Below, piece after piece: positions 15,969 to 25,274 of a stretch of DNA of 33,393 nucleotides. Numbering within the stretch: position 1 is the first letter of the stretch; each line of letters begins with the position of its first letter. Origin of the DNA: Lentisphaeria bacterium (GTDB lineage Bacteria; Verrucomicrobiota; Lentisphaeria; Victivallales; UBA1829); the NCBI GenBank assembly GCA_017615635.1, contig JAFZZR010000139.1, positions 1 through 33,393 on the forward strand. The letters run 5' to 3'. The position numbers and the translations under genes are program-made. The notes beneath the pieces were generated by a model, which made no database searches, was not told where the DNA came from, and saw nothing but the letters and a program-made list of their open reading frames with translations.

Positions 15969-16697
15969 TCAGCGCCGGAAAAGACCGTATTTCAGAATGC
16001 AGCGGATGGCGGAGACGCCGTCTTTCCAGTTGATCTTTTTCCCCTCGGCGTAGGTCCGGGCCGCATAGGAGACCTGGACTTCGCGGATGGCGGGCTTGAG
16101 GCGGGACGTCTTGAGCGTGACTTCGGGTTCGAATCCGAAACGGTTTTCCACGAGCTGGATTTTGTCGAGAAGCTCCTTCCGGAAAAGCTTGTAGCAGCAC
16201 TCCATGTCGTGCAGGCCGTATCCGGAGAAGATATTGGAGAAGACCGAAAGGAACTTGTTGATGACATAGTGCCAGTGGAAGCGTTCGGCGAGAGGGCCCG
16301 GCGCCCAGAAGGAATCGCGTGCGCCGAAAACGGCATCCGCTACGCCGTCGAGGACGGGCTGGAGGACCCGCGGCAGGTCGTTGGGATCGTACTCGAAATC
16401 GGCGTCCTGAACCGTTACGGCGTCACCTTTTGCCAGCGCGAATCCGGTATGGAGGGCAGCCCCCTTGCCGCCGTTTTTCTCATGGCGGACGGCGCGGACG
16501 CCTTTGGCCTCCCAGGCCTTCAGGTGCTCGTAGGTGGCATCGCGGGAACAATCGTCCACGGCAATGACCTCGATTTTGACGCCGGGCTGGAACGAAACGG
16601 CGAAAACCCGTTCCAGTACACGGTCGATGTATTTCTCCTCGTTATAAACGGGGATGACGATGGAGAGCAGAAAATCTTTGTTCGGATCCGGATTCAT
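15969..16697 (-). CDS. Family 2 glycosyltransferase, polyprenyl-phosphate sugar transferase-like
   Basis: 242 residues with a GT-A fold. N-terminal SIVIPVYNEEKYIDRV and IAVDDCSRD bind the nucleotide sugar, KNGGKGAALHTGFALAKGD follows, and QDADFEYDP supplies the metal-binding acidic residues. The pattern and size match the DPM1/DPG-synthase-like branch, which loads a sugar onto a polyprenyl phosphate at the cytoplasmic face of the membrane. There is no C-terminal membrane helix pair, unlike GtrB-type enzymes, but the next gene encodes a small two-helix membrane protein that might supply this. It is the first gene of a three-gene unit with its own promoter. The sugar and final acceptor are unknown. 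Confidence 0.88.
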   Translation of the reverse strand: MNPDPNKDFLLSIVIPVYNEEKYIDRVLERVFAVSFQPGVKIEVIAVDDCSRDATYEHLKAWEAKGVRAVRHEKNGGKGAALHTGFALAKGDAVTVQDADFEYDPNDLPRVLQPVLDGVADAVFGARDSFWAPGPLAERFHWHYVINKFLSVFSNIFSGYGLHDMECCYKLFRKELLDKIQLVENRFGFEPEVTLKTSRLKPAIREVQVSYAARTYAEGKKINWKDGVSAIRCILKYGLFRR

Positions 16698-16745
16698 GGG
16701 GACGCGCTTCCGTCGGGGTTGTTCAATGCATTGTTGTTTCCCATA

Positions 16746-16773
16746 CTTATACCATGAAATCCGGGAAAATCAA
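16746..16773 (-). promoter_or_regulatory. Promoter for the GT2 unit
   Basis: On the minus strand TTGATT (16768-16773), a 16-bp spacer and TATAAG (16746-16751). It lies in the gap after the pbpC stop, so the GT2 genes need not depend on read-through from pbpC. Confidence 0.6.
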
Positions 16774-16802
16774 GCCGCCGCCCTCTCTTTTCCCGAAAAA
16801 CC

Positions 16803-18974
16803 TTATTCCACGGCAAAGTCCACTGTTGAAGGCGCTCCGCCGGATTCGGGGATCGCCGTCACGGTATGCGGCCCCGGCCCGAAAGACCGGCGGTCGTCCG
16901 GCGAAACTTTTCCCAGGAATTCTCCGTCGGCGAACCAGATGACATCGGTCCCGGTCCCGGCTTCCAATCGGAGCTGAACAACGTCATCGTCCCCGGCTTT
17001 GTAGACACCCGGCTTCGGGCGGAGGATGCGGCATGTCCGGTTCTCGGGTTTCCGATCCCGCTCACAGACGCCGCAGATCCGGACGGGGATCCCTTTCGCG
17101 CGGACGCCCATAACGGTCTCCGGGCAGGCGGGGGAGGCCGTCAGACCCGTTTTTCCGCACCGTTTCATATATTCGAAAAAGCGGGGATCCGGGGGCGTGG
17201 GCAGGATGGCAGAGTATTCATCGCCTCTCCGGTACAAAGCCTGAAGAACGGCGCCCGCACAGGGGGCGGCGCTGTTCAGTCCGGTCAGGCCGGGAACGGA
17301 CGAGCCGTCCTTGTTGCCGATCCAGATTGCCACCGTGTACTCCGGCGTGAAGGCGGCGCACCAGGCATCCCGGGATCCGGATGAGGTACCGGTTTTCCAT
17401 CCGGCGGGGACCTCGGCGCCGGGCAGGGGGACGGAGGAGAGGATCCAGGCGATCATGGCGGAAGCGGGATCCGGGATATCCCCGTCCGGTCCGTCCGTGC
17501 GGTCGGACGTCCGCAGGAACGTTCCCTTTTTCTGCCTGCCAGTGAAAAGAGTGTAGGCCGCGGCGATCTTCTCCAGCGAATGTCCGGCGGTGCCCAGCGC
17601 CAGAGAAAGTCCGCTTTTCAGCGCGGCAGGATCCGGCCGGACAAGCAGTCCCGCCGATGCGAAAGCCTGCGCCGTACGCCGGGTCCCCAGCTCCGCCACA
17701 AGCCGGATGGCGGGCGTATTCAGGGAAAGAGTCAGCGCTTCGGAGGCGGAGATGTTTCCGTGGAAGGAGCCGTCGGCATTGCCGGGCATGTATCCGGCAA
17801 ACCGGAGAGGCGCATCGAGAAGGATCGTATCCGGTCCGATGAGCCCGGCGGAGACGGCTTCCCGATAGAGGAACGGTTTGAGGACGCTGCCGGCCGTCCG
17901 AACCGCGGAGGCGGCGTCCACCTGTCCCGCACGGGGCGACTTCAGATCCACCGATCCGATGTAGGCCAGAAATTCGCCCGTTCTGTTGTCCAGGATCACA
18001 CCCGCCGCGTCGCGGGGGCCGATCCCGTCGGGAGAGGTGAACCTCCGCAGCGATTCCAGCAGCAGATCCGACTTCTCCCGGTCGAAGGACGTCTCGATCC
18101 GGAAGGCGTTCCTTGCCTCCTTTGCGGCTTTCCGGAAGAAAAAGACAGCTTCGTCCGGACGGGTCAGATACTGAAAATCGGCGGCCCGGGTGAAATCCCG
18201 GTATTTCAGCGGCGCGCGGAACATCTTTTCCGCTTCGCCTTTCGCAATGACACCCTGCCGTTCCAGCATGGCGAGGACCCGTTTCTGCCGTTTTTTCGCA
18301 CGGTCCGGCGAGCGGTCGGGACGGTGTGCGTTGGGGCGCTGGGGAAGACCGCAGAGCAGGGCGGTTTCCGGGAGTGTGAGGCCCGAAGGGGGACAGGCGA
18401 AGTAATACCGGGATGCGGCTTCGATCCCGTAGACTTTTCCGCCGAACGGGATCCGGTTCAGATACTCGCGGAGAAGCACGTCGCGCGGATAGTCCCGCAC
18501 CAGACGCCTCGCCCGGATCGCCTGAAGCAGTTTCCCCCGGAGGGTGCGCCGCTTCGTTTCCGGATGGGCCATGGCTGCCAGCTGCATGGGGATCGTGGAT
18601 GCGCCGGAAACGATCCGGAATCCCGTGAGGTTCTGCCACGCCGCCCGCAGGACCGCCGCATAGTCCACGCCGGAATGGTGATGGAAATCCGCATCTTCCA
18701 CGGCGAGAATGACCCGTACGACGCTTTCCGGAATCTCCTCCATGGGCGTATCGAAGCGCCATTCCGCATCGAATGTACGCTCGATCCGGACCTCGCGGCC
18801 CGCACGGTCAAGCCAGATCCGTACGGGCGTATGCCGCCTCAGGGCCGGCATGGGATCGTCCACCCAGTCCGGGGCGAGGCTCCAGAGGATGGCGCAGGCC
18901 AGCCCGAGGAGGAAGAGAAGGACGCCCGCCGTCAGAGAAAAGACGGCGAAGCGTCCGCTCGGAAAAAACTTCAT
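16803..18974 (-). CDS. pbpC: Penicillin-binding protein 1C
   Basis: A 723-residue bifunctional peptidoglycan synthase anchored by an N-terminal membrane helix (about 10-32). The GT51 transglycosylase domain has the catalytic E93 in VEDADFHHHSGVD, then GASTIPMQLA and LLREYLNRIPFGGKVYGIEAA. The transpeptidase domain has S363-x-x-K366 (AGSVLKPF), an SLN triad (LSLNTPA) and KTG (GWKTGTSSGSRDAWC). A C-terminal PBP1C-type beta domain follows from about residue 610. All catalytic motifs are intact. The start is 13 nt after the macroglobulin stop with GGAAGG close by, so the pair is an operon, as in E. coli yfhM-pbpC. Confidence 0.95.
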   Translation of the reverse strand: MKFFPSGRFAVFSLTAGVLLFLLGLACAILWSLAPDWVDDPMPALRRHTPVRIWLDRAGREVRIERTFDAEWRFDTPMEEIPESVVRVILAVEDADFHHHSGVDYAAVLRAAWQNLTGFRIVSGASTIPMQLAAMAHPETKRRTLRGKLLQAIRARRLVRDYPRDVLLREYLNRIPFGGKVYGIEAASRYYFACPPSGLTLPETALLCGLPQRPNAHRPDRSPDRAKKRQKRVLAMLERQGVIAKGEAEKMFRAPLKYRDFTRAADFQYLTRPDEAVFFFRKAAKEARNAFRIETSFDREKSDLLLESLRRFTSPDGIGPRDAAGVILDNRTGEFLAYIGSVDLKSPRAGQVDAASAVRTAGSVLKPFLYREAVSAGLIGPDTILLDAPLRFAGYMPGNADGSFHGNISASEALTLSLNTPAIRLVAELGTRRTAQAFASAGLLVRPDPAALKSGLSLALGTAGHSLEKIAAAYTLFTGRQKKGTFLRTSDRTDGPDGDIPDPASAMIAWILSSVPLPGAEVPAGWKTGTSSGSRDAWCAAFTPEYTVAIWIGNKDGSSVPGLTGLNSAAPCAGAVLQALYRRGDEYSAILPTPPDPRFFEYMKRCGKTGLTASPACPETVMGVRAKGIPVRICGVCERDRKPENRTCRILRPKPGVYKAGDDDVVQLRLEAGTGTDVIWFADGEFLGKVSPDDRRSFGPGPHTVTAIPESGGAPSTVDFAVE

Positions 18975-18987
18975 GGGCCTTCCCGGA

Positions 18988-21900
18988 TCACTTTATATGG
19001 ATGGGAGCCGAACCGGAGAGCGAGCCGAACATGTCGGGATCGTACATCTCCTCCACCGTACAGGGCGGATCGGAGAAGACGCCGCGCGTCACAGCCCGGA
19101 CCGTGAAATGTATCTCCGACATGCCTTCCCTCGCATGGAAGAAGAGGAGGAAGCGGTCCGCTCTTTTCTCCACATTCCGGGGGGAGATCCACTTGGAAAA
19201 ACTGGTGGGCGTCTTTTTCCGCGTGGCGAGGGAGCCGTCTTCGATTTCCAGTCCGGCCGGAAGGATGCAGCAGAGAACGGCGTTTTGCAGTCCGCGGGGA
19301 CAATTCAGCGAGATCGCCACCGTGAGCAGATCCCCGTGTTTGACTTCCCGCACCGGGAGTCCGTCGGACGCCAGATAGGTCTTCGTTATGCGGATAGGAC
19401 CATCGGCCGTCCGGGGCACAGAGGGAATGCCTTCGGATTCCACGCGGAACAGAGCGGCTCCTTCGCCTTCATTGACCAGGCGCACCGTTTCTCCCGGCTT
19501 CAGATGGATCGTTTCGCGATCCCCCAAGATCCGATTTTCACCGGCTCCGGTCAACCGGATCCGGTACGGCTTTGCAGGATATCGGGCTGCGAAAGCGGCG
19601 AGGCCGCGGGCGGCCCAGGCGTTTTCCTGCGTGGAGCCCCAGGCTCTTTTCCCGTTTTTCAGCTGGGCGAGGAGCCGTCCGGCCACGTTGGGGATGTATT
19701 TGTTATCAGGCGCGTTTTCCAGAAGGAGCGTCAGAAGCATACCGAAGCCGGGCCTGTCTCCGCCGAAGGGGAACATGGATTCCGGAGAAAGCCAGACCCC
19801 GGCGTTCATCAGTCCGTTCAGATGGTCTGCGCCTTCGGCGGCGTACCCGCCCCGGATCATGGCCAGTGAAGCGATAATCGATGCGAAGTCTGGCTCATCC
19901 ACCGTGATCAGATTTCGCGCGGATTTCACGAATGCGTCATCGGAAGCGACGGCCAGTGCATAGCATGCGCATGCTCGGAGCATTCTCTTGTTTTTCAGCC
20001 TGCCTTCCTGAAGGAGCGAGGTCAGGTACGAGCGCATTTTCCGGAGAAGCGCCGGATCGGTCCGGAGCATGCCCCGCGCCTGGGCTTCGAAGAAGAAGAG
20101 CGAGGCATAAACCGAGGCTTCATCCCAGACAACGGTATCATTCTGCCACATGGGGAAGGATCCGTTGTTCCGGAGCACGGAAAGCAGTTCCGAGGATGCC
20201 TCTTCCAGCCGGTCAAGAGCCGACCTTTCCGCCCGCGGATCCAGCACGCCCCCCTTGATGAGATCCGTAATGGCCAGATACGGAAACGCGCAGGAGGTCC
20301 GCTGTTCCGTGCAGCCGTACGGATATTTCGTCAGGTAATCCAGGGCGAACGCCGCGCCGGAGGCGGGCTGTCCCATGACGGCGATCGTATGCTCCACCCG
20401 TCTCCATTCCTTCGCCGGGAAGGATACTTCCATGGAGGCGCCGGGCTCCAGAAGACGGACTTCCGAACGTCGTTCCAGCGCCCCGCCCGTGCGGACCGTG
20501 ATCGGTTCCTTCCGGACCCGGTCCAGCGAACCGCCCCGGAGGCGGACCCGGATGTCACCGGACCCGGGCATGTCTCCGGCGACACAGCGGAAACTCCGGG
20601 TAACGGGGGCATTCCGGTGGACAACCCCTTTCCATTCCGCCCGCTCCTTTATTGTGAGGAACGGGGGCACTTCCAGATCCAGCGTGATTTCGGCGTCCTC
20701 CGGCAGTTCCAGATTGTTTATCGTGACGGTGACATCGAACTCATCGCCCGGGCTGACGGTCTGAGGAAGGGAGATCATGGCCGTTGCCTCGTCCCGGAGG
20801 ATGAGCTCTTTTTCGGCGGAACCGGCCGCCTGTCCGGAGACGGCCACCGCCATGACACGGAGGGCGCCGGTATGATCCGGCAATGCAAAACTCCATTGAG
20901 CCACGCCCGATCCCGGCACGCTCACCGGGGGCGGGACAACAACGGCGGGCGCCTTCTGGCGGATGTGTTCCAGACGTTTGGACAAGGCCATGCTTTCGCC
21001 GCCGCCAATGGTGCCGTCGGGCAGGAACTTCAGATCCGGATACAGTCCTTCATAAATATCGTTGACCCACACATGCCAGTGCAGGGGACCGAAGAACGCA
21101 TGAAACACGTCCGGCGTCCGGAAATCGCTCAATGCAAGGATCCCCTCGTCCACGGCAAAAATATGGACCAGTCCGCCCATGGGCTTTCCGGAAGGATCCG
21201 CAAGACGGACTTCTCCCTTCAGCGTTTCGCCGGGCCGCAGAACTTTCGGGATGTTCAATTCCGGGATCAGCCGATTCCGTTCCTGATCGATCTTGAGCGT
21301 GAAGAACGCGAACGTGCGCTGGAGATCGCCTGTTTTCGCATGCGAAACCAGCGTAATGGTCCCGTGCCAGGCTTCCGAGTTCACATCGGCTCGGATCGGG
21401 ATTTCCACGATCTGACGCCCGCCCTTCGCGAAGTCCTTCCGGACCGCCTGTTCCGCTCCGGCTTCGCCATGGACGATCATGGCAAAGGAGTTTGCAGGGA
21501 CGTTCAGTTCCAGTTTTGCCGTATCGCCCGGCTCATATTTTTCCTTATCCGTTTTCAGCGTCAAGATCCGGGGATCCATGGACCGGGCTCCCGTCTCTCC
21601 GTACGAGTGGAAGAAGGAGAAAACCGTTTTGCGTCTGCCGGCGCGGACTTCGATCTTATATTCTCCGGATTCCAGATTTGTCAGCGGGGAACGGACCGGT
21701 TCGGCGGAAAGGCGGACTTTCTCCGGCAAAACTCCCGCCACGGGAATTTCACGGCGTTCCCAATCCAGACGATAAACACCGTTCTGCTTCATCCGGACAT
21801 ATTCCCATGTCACCCCGCACATCGAAATTTCCGCCTCTTCCGCATCAACGGCGGTCCCTTCCTTTCCGGGAAGAAGCGCAAATTCTACGGCATCCGGACC

Positions 21901-23706
21901 GGAAACTCGGCGGACTCCGATGTACGACTTGAAGGGATCCACCAGTACGCGGGCATATCCGGTCACCGCGCGTCCGCCCGGTTCCGTCACGGAAAGGGAG
22001 GCGGTAAACTGAACAGGCAGATCCCATTCGTCCTCTTTCGGGATCGTCCAGCTGATTTTTTCCGGCAGTTTTTCCGAATTCGAACGGGAAAAGCTCTTGA
22101 GGCTGAAGGCTGGGTCAGATTTTTCGCCGACCGCCCAGCCGCGCCAGAAATCGGGTCTCCGGTACTGGCCGGCACGGACGGAAAAATTCCATGCCGCGGA
22201 AGCGGGGAGCTGTCCCCCGAAATAATACTCCGCCCGTGTCGAGAAATCGATCGTTTCACCGGGCCTGGCTTCCTCCTTCGAGGCGGTCAGACCGACCCGG
22301 ATCCGGTCCGGCATGTAGACTGCGGCGATGACGGCGCATTCTCCGAACACCTGTTCCGGGGAAAGACCGCACAGGATCCTGTACTGACCCGTCGGCGCAT
22401 TTTCCGGCAGGGTGAACGTTTCGGAAACGAAGCCCTCCTGTCCGGAGACCGTGTTCTTTTCCACAACGATTTTCCCGGAAGGATCTTTCAGCATCAGACG
22501 CACCGGCGCGCCCGTGACCGGCTCCCATTTTCCGCCCGCCTTCTTCTGACGGAGAAACGCGGATGCATGGAAAGTTTCTCCGGGGCGTACCATGTCCCGT
22601 TCGGTATAGACAAAGGCGCAGCATCCTTTCTTCTCCGTGCGGCCTGTATTTCCGTTGAGACTGGATGCTCCGGCCAGCAGCGACAGGATCGTGGCATCGT
22701 TTCCGTACCGGACCACACAGCGGTCGACCCGATCGTGTTCGGGGGCGTAGGAGCCGGAAAAACGGAGACGGGCAAGTCCTTCCTTCGTGACGCCCTCGGC
22801 TACGGTTTGGTTTTTCCGGGAAAAAACACGGACCTGCGCGCCGTCCACAGGTTTGCCTGTGACAATGGAGTGAACAAACACATCCACTGTCCGTTCCGCC
22901 GGATCGAACGCCGTGACCCCGGCCAGATCCGTAACGATGAGGGAACAGGAATCCTTGCGGTCCCAGGTGTACCAATCCCGGTCCGTCAGCGCCGAATCAC
23001 GGATCACCAGACCATAGACACCCGGTTCTCTCTTCCCTGCCAGCTCTTCCAGATCCAGCGAAAATGTTTTTTTGCCGGGACCCGGAGGAACGGCGACTTT
23101 TTTCTTCGTCAGAGGTTCGCCGTATTCTCTGATGCTTCCTGGATAAAAAGATGTTTGAAAATCCAGATTGACATCGTAGAGCCGCCAGAGGGAGACATCC
23201 ATCTCCCGGACATTGCGTGCGGTCACGGGGATGGAGTAATTTTTTGCATGGATCGGGAAGTAGCGGCCTGACGTCGCAATGGAAAGAGAGGGAGAGCCTT
23301 CGGGGATCCGCACCTGGAAAAATACATCGCTTTGCGTTTTCAAGCTGTCATCGAAAACCAGTCTGCCTTTGGGAATGCGGACAGAGTATATGGTATCCGG
23401 CGTGAAATCGCCGGAGATGGTCATTACCCGATGTCCGGCGGAAACTTTGTATCCTCCTTTCACTTCCGGCGTCACGATCACTTCCGTATCCTTTTGAAAT
23501 TCTTGAACGTTCAAAGGGGAAACGTTGGAAAAATCGATTTGGATATAGTCGCTGCCTGCTTTTGCGCTGAAGCCGATGCGCCGCCCGTTCGGGGAATTCC
23601 GGGTTTCCGGGGGACGGGACGAGGCGGCATTGGCTTCCTCTGCGAAAACGGGATTTGTCAGGGTGAGGGCGAGGGCTGCGGCGAGGAGGAGACTTTTTTT
23701 GCGCAT
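18988..23706 (-). CDS. Bacterial alpha-2-macroglobulin with thioester
   Basis: A 1572-residue periplasmic protease-trapping protein, similar in size to E. coli YfhM (about 1650). Successive beta-sandwich (MG) domains lead to a bait region, then the thioester motif YPYGCTEQ with C1132, and an alpha-helical TED-like domain (repeated helix pairs, about 1115-1400). A proteolytic cut in the bait region should expose the thioester and tether the attacking protease. The signal peptide (MRKKSLLLAAALALTLTNPVFA) is followed by EEANA with no lipobox Cys. This copy therefore appears to be soluble or held by its uncleaved helix, whereas YfhM is a lipoprotein. The ribosome-binding site is weak. It has its own promoter and is cotranscribed with pbpC, as expected for a repair-and-defence pair at the cell wall. 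Confidence 0.94.
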   Translation of the reverse strand: MRKKSLLLAAALALTLTNPVFAEEANAASSRPPETRNSPNGRRIGFSAKAGSDYIQIDFSNVSPLNVQEFQKDTEVIVTPEVKGGYKVSAGHRVMTISGDFTPDTIYSVRIPKGRLVFDDSLKTQSDVFFQVRIPEGSPSLSIATSGRYFPIHAKNYSIPVTARNVREMDVSLWRLYDVNLDFQTSFYPGSIREYGEPLTKKKVAVPPGPGKKTFSLDLEELAGKREPGVYGLVIRDSALTDRDWYTWDRKDSCSLIVTDLAGVTAFDPAERTVDVFVHSIVTGKPVDGAQVRVFSRKNQTVAEGVTKEGLARLRFSGSYAPEHDRVDRCVVRYGNDATILSLLAGASSLNGNTGRTEKKGCCAFVYTERDMVRPGETFHASAFLRQKKAGGKWEPVTGAPVRLMLKDPSGKIVVEKNTVSGQEGFVSETFTLPENAPTGQYRILCGLSPEQVFGECAVIAAVYMPDRIRVGLTASKEEARPGETIDFSTRAEYYFGGQLPASAAWNFSVRAGQYRRPDFWRGWAVGEKSDPAFSLKSFSRSNSEKLPEKISWTIPKEDEWDLPVQFTASLSVTEPGGRAVTGYARVLVDPFKSYIGVRRVSGPDAVEFALLPGKEGTAVDAEEAEISMCGVTWEYVRMKQNGVYRLDWERREIPVAGVLPEKVRLSAEPVRSPLTNLESGEYKIEVRAGRRKTVFSFFHSYGETGARSMDPRILTLKTDKEKYEPGDTAKLELNVPANSFAMIVHGEAGAEQAVRKDFAKGGRQIVEIPIRADVNSEAWHGTITLVSHAKTGDLQRTFAFFTLKIDQERNRLIPELNIPKVLRPGETLKGEVRLADPSGKPMGGLVHIFAVDEGILALSDFRTPDVFHAFFGPLHWHVWVNDIYEGLYPDLKFLPDGTIGGGESMALSKRLEHIRQKAPAVVVPPPVSVPGSGVAQWSFALPDHTGALRVMAVAVSGQAAGSAEKELILRDEATAMISLPQTVSPGDEFDVTVTINNLELPEDAEITLDLEVPPFLTIKERAEWKGVVHRNAPVTRSFRCVAGDMPGSGDIRVRLRGGSLDRVRKEPITVRTGGALERRSEVRLLEPGASMEVSFPAKEWRRVEHTIAVMGQPASGAAFALDYLTKYPYGCTEQRTSCAFPYLAITDLIKGGVLDPRAERSALDRLEEASSELLSVLRNNGSFPMWQNDTVVWDEASVYASLFFFEAQARGMLRTDPALLRKMRSYLTSLLQEGRLKNKRMLRACACYALAVASDDAFVKSARNLITVDEPDFASIIASLAMIRGGYAAEGADHLNGLMNAGVWLSPESMFPFGGDRPGFGMLLTLLLENAPDNKYIPNVAGRLLAQLKNGKRAWGSTQENAWAARGLAAFAARYPAKPYRIRLTGAGENRILGDRETIHLKPGETVRLVNEGEGAALFRVESEGIPSVPRTADGPIRITKTYLASDGLPVREVKHGDLLTVAISLNCPRGLQNAVLCCILPAGLEIEDGSLATRKKTPTSFSKWISPRNVEKRADRFLLFFHAREGMSEIHFTVRAVTRGVFSDPPCTVEEMYDPDMFGSLSGSAPIHIK

Positions 23707-23761
23707 GGATAAAATTACTTTCTGCTTTTGAATAGAACTGGAGGGGGGACCAACTGTTCGT

Positions 23762-23789
23762 ATTTTATCGTGAGATCCGAGAAAATCAA
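23762..23789 (-). promoter_or_regulatory. Promoter for the macroglobulin-pbpC operon
   Basis: On the minus strand TTGATT (23784-23789), a 16-bp spacer and TAAAAT (23762-23767). Directly upstream on that strand is a long A/T tract that could act as an UP element. Confidence 0.6.
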
Positions 23790-23795
23790 GAGCAG

Positions 23796-23857
23796 ATTTT
23801 TAAAAAAAATAAAAATAGTTGTAATAATGTAAAAATAAAATAATTATAATTTGTTTT
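23796..23857. other. A/T-only-like tract upstream of the macroglobulin promoter
   Basis: About 60 bp consist almost wholly of A and T, including TTTTTAAAAAAAATAAAAATA, in a GC-rich genome. It lies between the stop of the GHL10 gene and the -35 of the macroglobulin operon. A promoter UP element or a site for a nucleoid protein are both plausible; no hairpin terminator is visible in it. Confidence 0.5.
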
Positions 23858-23869
23858 GCAACGTCCGGA

Positions 23870-25255
23870 TCAACGGGAAAACGGGGCACGTCCCTTCCAG
23901 TGTTCTTCGATCAGGGAACGGACCGCTTTCTTCATGAGATTGTTTTCCGGTTGAGACACGCTTTTCCAGGAGAAGAAAATCTCGCCTGCGACCTCAGAGC
24001 GGCCCATATTGTATTTCAGCTGATCCGTAAGTTCATCGTGACGAATGGAATCAGCCGCATTCCCCATGCGGCTGACGGATACGCCGATGTATAGATCGAC
24101 GCCGGTTTCCCTGACCGTTTCGGCCCACCAGTCCACCAGCGCACCGTAGGGAGATTTCGGACTGGCGAATCCCCAGTATATCTGAGGCGCAATGTAATCG
24201 ATCCATTGATTTTTGACCCAGCGTCTCGTATCCGCATACTGATCGAAAAGAGACTGGAATCCTTTGGTCTGCGAGCCGAGGGGGCTGGATGGAGTATTCT
24301 TCCACTCCTCCAGCGCTTCCGGAGACGAGGGCCTTTCGCCGGTGAGATTCGCCCAGATCCCGAAGGGGCTGATCCCGAACCGCACCTTCGCGCCCGTGCT
24401 TTTGTTGTGGGCCCGGATCAGTTTTCCGGCGGCGAGGATGAGGCGGTTGACATTTTCCCTCCGCCACTCCTCCAGAGAGACATCCTTCGCCGCATACTTT
24501 GCGTAGGTCGCCTTGTCGGCATCGCCCATCTCCTCGTACGGGTAGAAGTAATCATCGAAATGGATCCCGTCCACCGGATACTTTTCAAGGATCTCCCGGA
24601 TCGTATCCGTCAGGAACAGCACGACCTCGGGTTCGCCCGGATTCAGGATCAGAACCTTTTTCCCGTCCTTCCGGGGCACGGCGAGCACCAGCTTCGGCTT
24701 TTTCACGGCAAAATTGGCGGGATCCAGCGTGGCCAGATACCCGGACGTCGAGGCGTCCGTGCCGGCGGATATCCGGAATGGATTGAGCCAGGCATGGAAC
24801 TCCAGCCCCGCCTGATGCGTTGTCCGGATCATCCAGTCCAGCGGATCGAAATCCTTTTCATCGGGCGCCTTTCCCTCCTGTCCGAACAGATAGCGTGACC
24901 AGGGATTCAGCCGGGATGGATAGAAGGCATCATTCAGCGGGCGAACCTGAAAGAAGACGGCCGTGAATCCGGCCTCTTTCATCTGCTTCACCATTTTCTG
25001 ATAGGCGGCCCGGAACGATTTCGCGTCCCGGCTTCCGGGGAAATCCAGATTCCAGATCGTGGAGACCCAGACGCCCCGCATCTCGTTCTCCCGGATCCGG
25101 GGCGCCGCGGGGATCCGTACTTTGCGTTCCGGATCCTGAAGCGAGTATGGAACGGGTTTCCCGTTCTCCAGGAGGATCCTGCCGGGGGCCTCTCCGGAAT
25201 GAGCGGGCCGGGCAAGAGCGGCGATCAGCAGAACGGAAAGGATCAGTTTTCGCAT
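23870..25255 (-). CDS. Secreted glycoside hydrolase-like protein, GHL10/DUF187 family
   Basis: 461 residues with a Sec signal peptide (MRKLILSVLLIAALARPAHS). The GHL10 barrel starts at R60-GVWVST with strand/helix units typical of the family: AGFTAVFFQVRPLNDAFYPS, GLEFHAWLNPFRIS, YPVDGIHFDDYFYP (likely catalytic acid pair), KVRFGISPFGIWAN and WIDYIAPQIYWGF. Relatives include E. coli DigH (YddW), which cuts peptidoglycan strands stripped of stem peptides. It starts 19 nt after tsaB and is probably cotranscribed with it. The downstream macroglobulin-pbpC operon makes an envelope role likely. Cleavage of another polysaccharide cannot be excluded. Confidence 0.9.
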   Translation of the reverse strand: MRKLILSVLLIAALARPAHSGEAPGRILLENGKPVPYSLQDPERKVRIPAAPRIRENEMRGVWVSTIWNLDFPGSRDAKSFRAAYQKMVKQMKEAGFTAVFFQVRPLNDAFYPSRLNPWSRYLFGQEGKAPDEKDFDPLDWMIRTTHQAGLEFHAWLNPFRISAGTDASTSGYLATLDPANFAVKKPKLVLAVPRKDGKKVLILNPGEPEVVLFLTDTIREILEKYPVDGIHFDDYFYPYEEMGDADKATYAKYAAKDVSLEEWRRENVNRLILAAGKLIRAHNKSTGAKVRFGISPFGIWANLTGERPSSPEALEEWKNTPSSPLGSQTKGFQSLFDQYADTRRWVKNQWIDYIAPQIYWGFASPKSPYGALVDWWAETVRETGVDLYIGVSVSRMGNAADSIRHDELTDQLKYNMGRSEVAGEIFFSWKSVSQPENNLMKKAVRSLIEEHWKGRAPFSR

Positions 25256-25274
25256 GGCGGACGGGATTCCTCTG

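Noticed and set aside
20389..23271. 960-codon open frame on the plus strand opposite the macroglobulin gene
   Set aside because: It is antisense to a gene with a clear thioester motif and domain order. The open reading arises from codon bias; no ribosome-binding site or protein-like features were seen.
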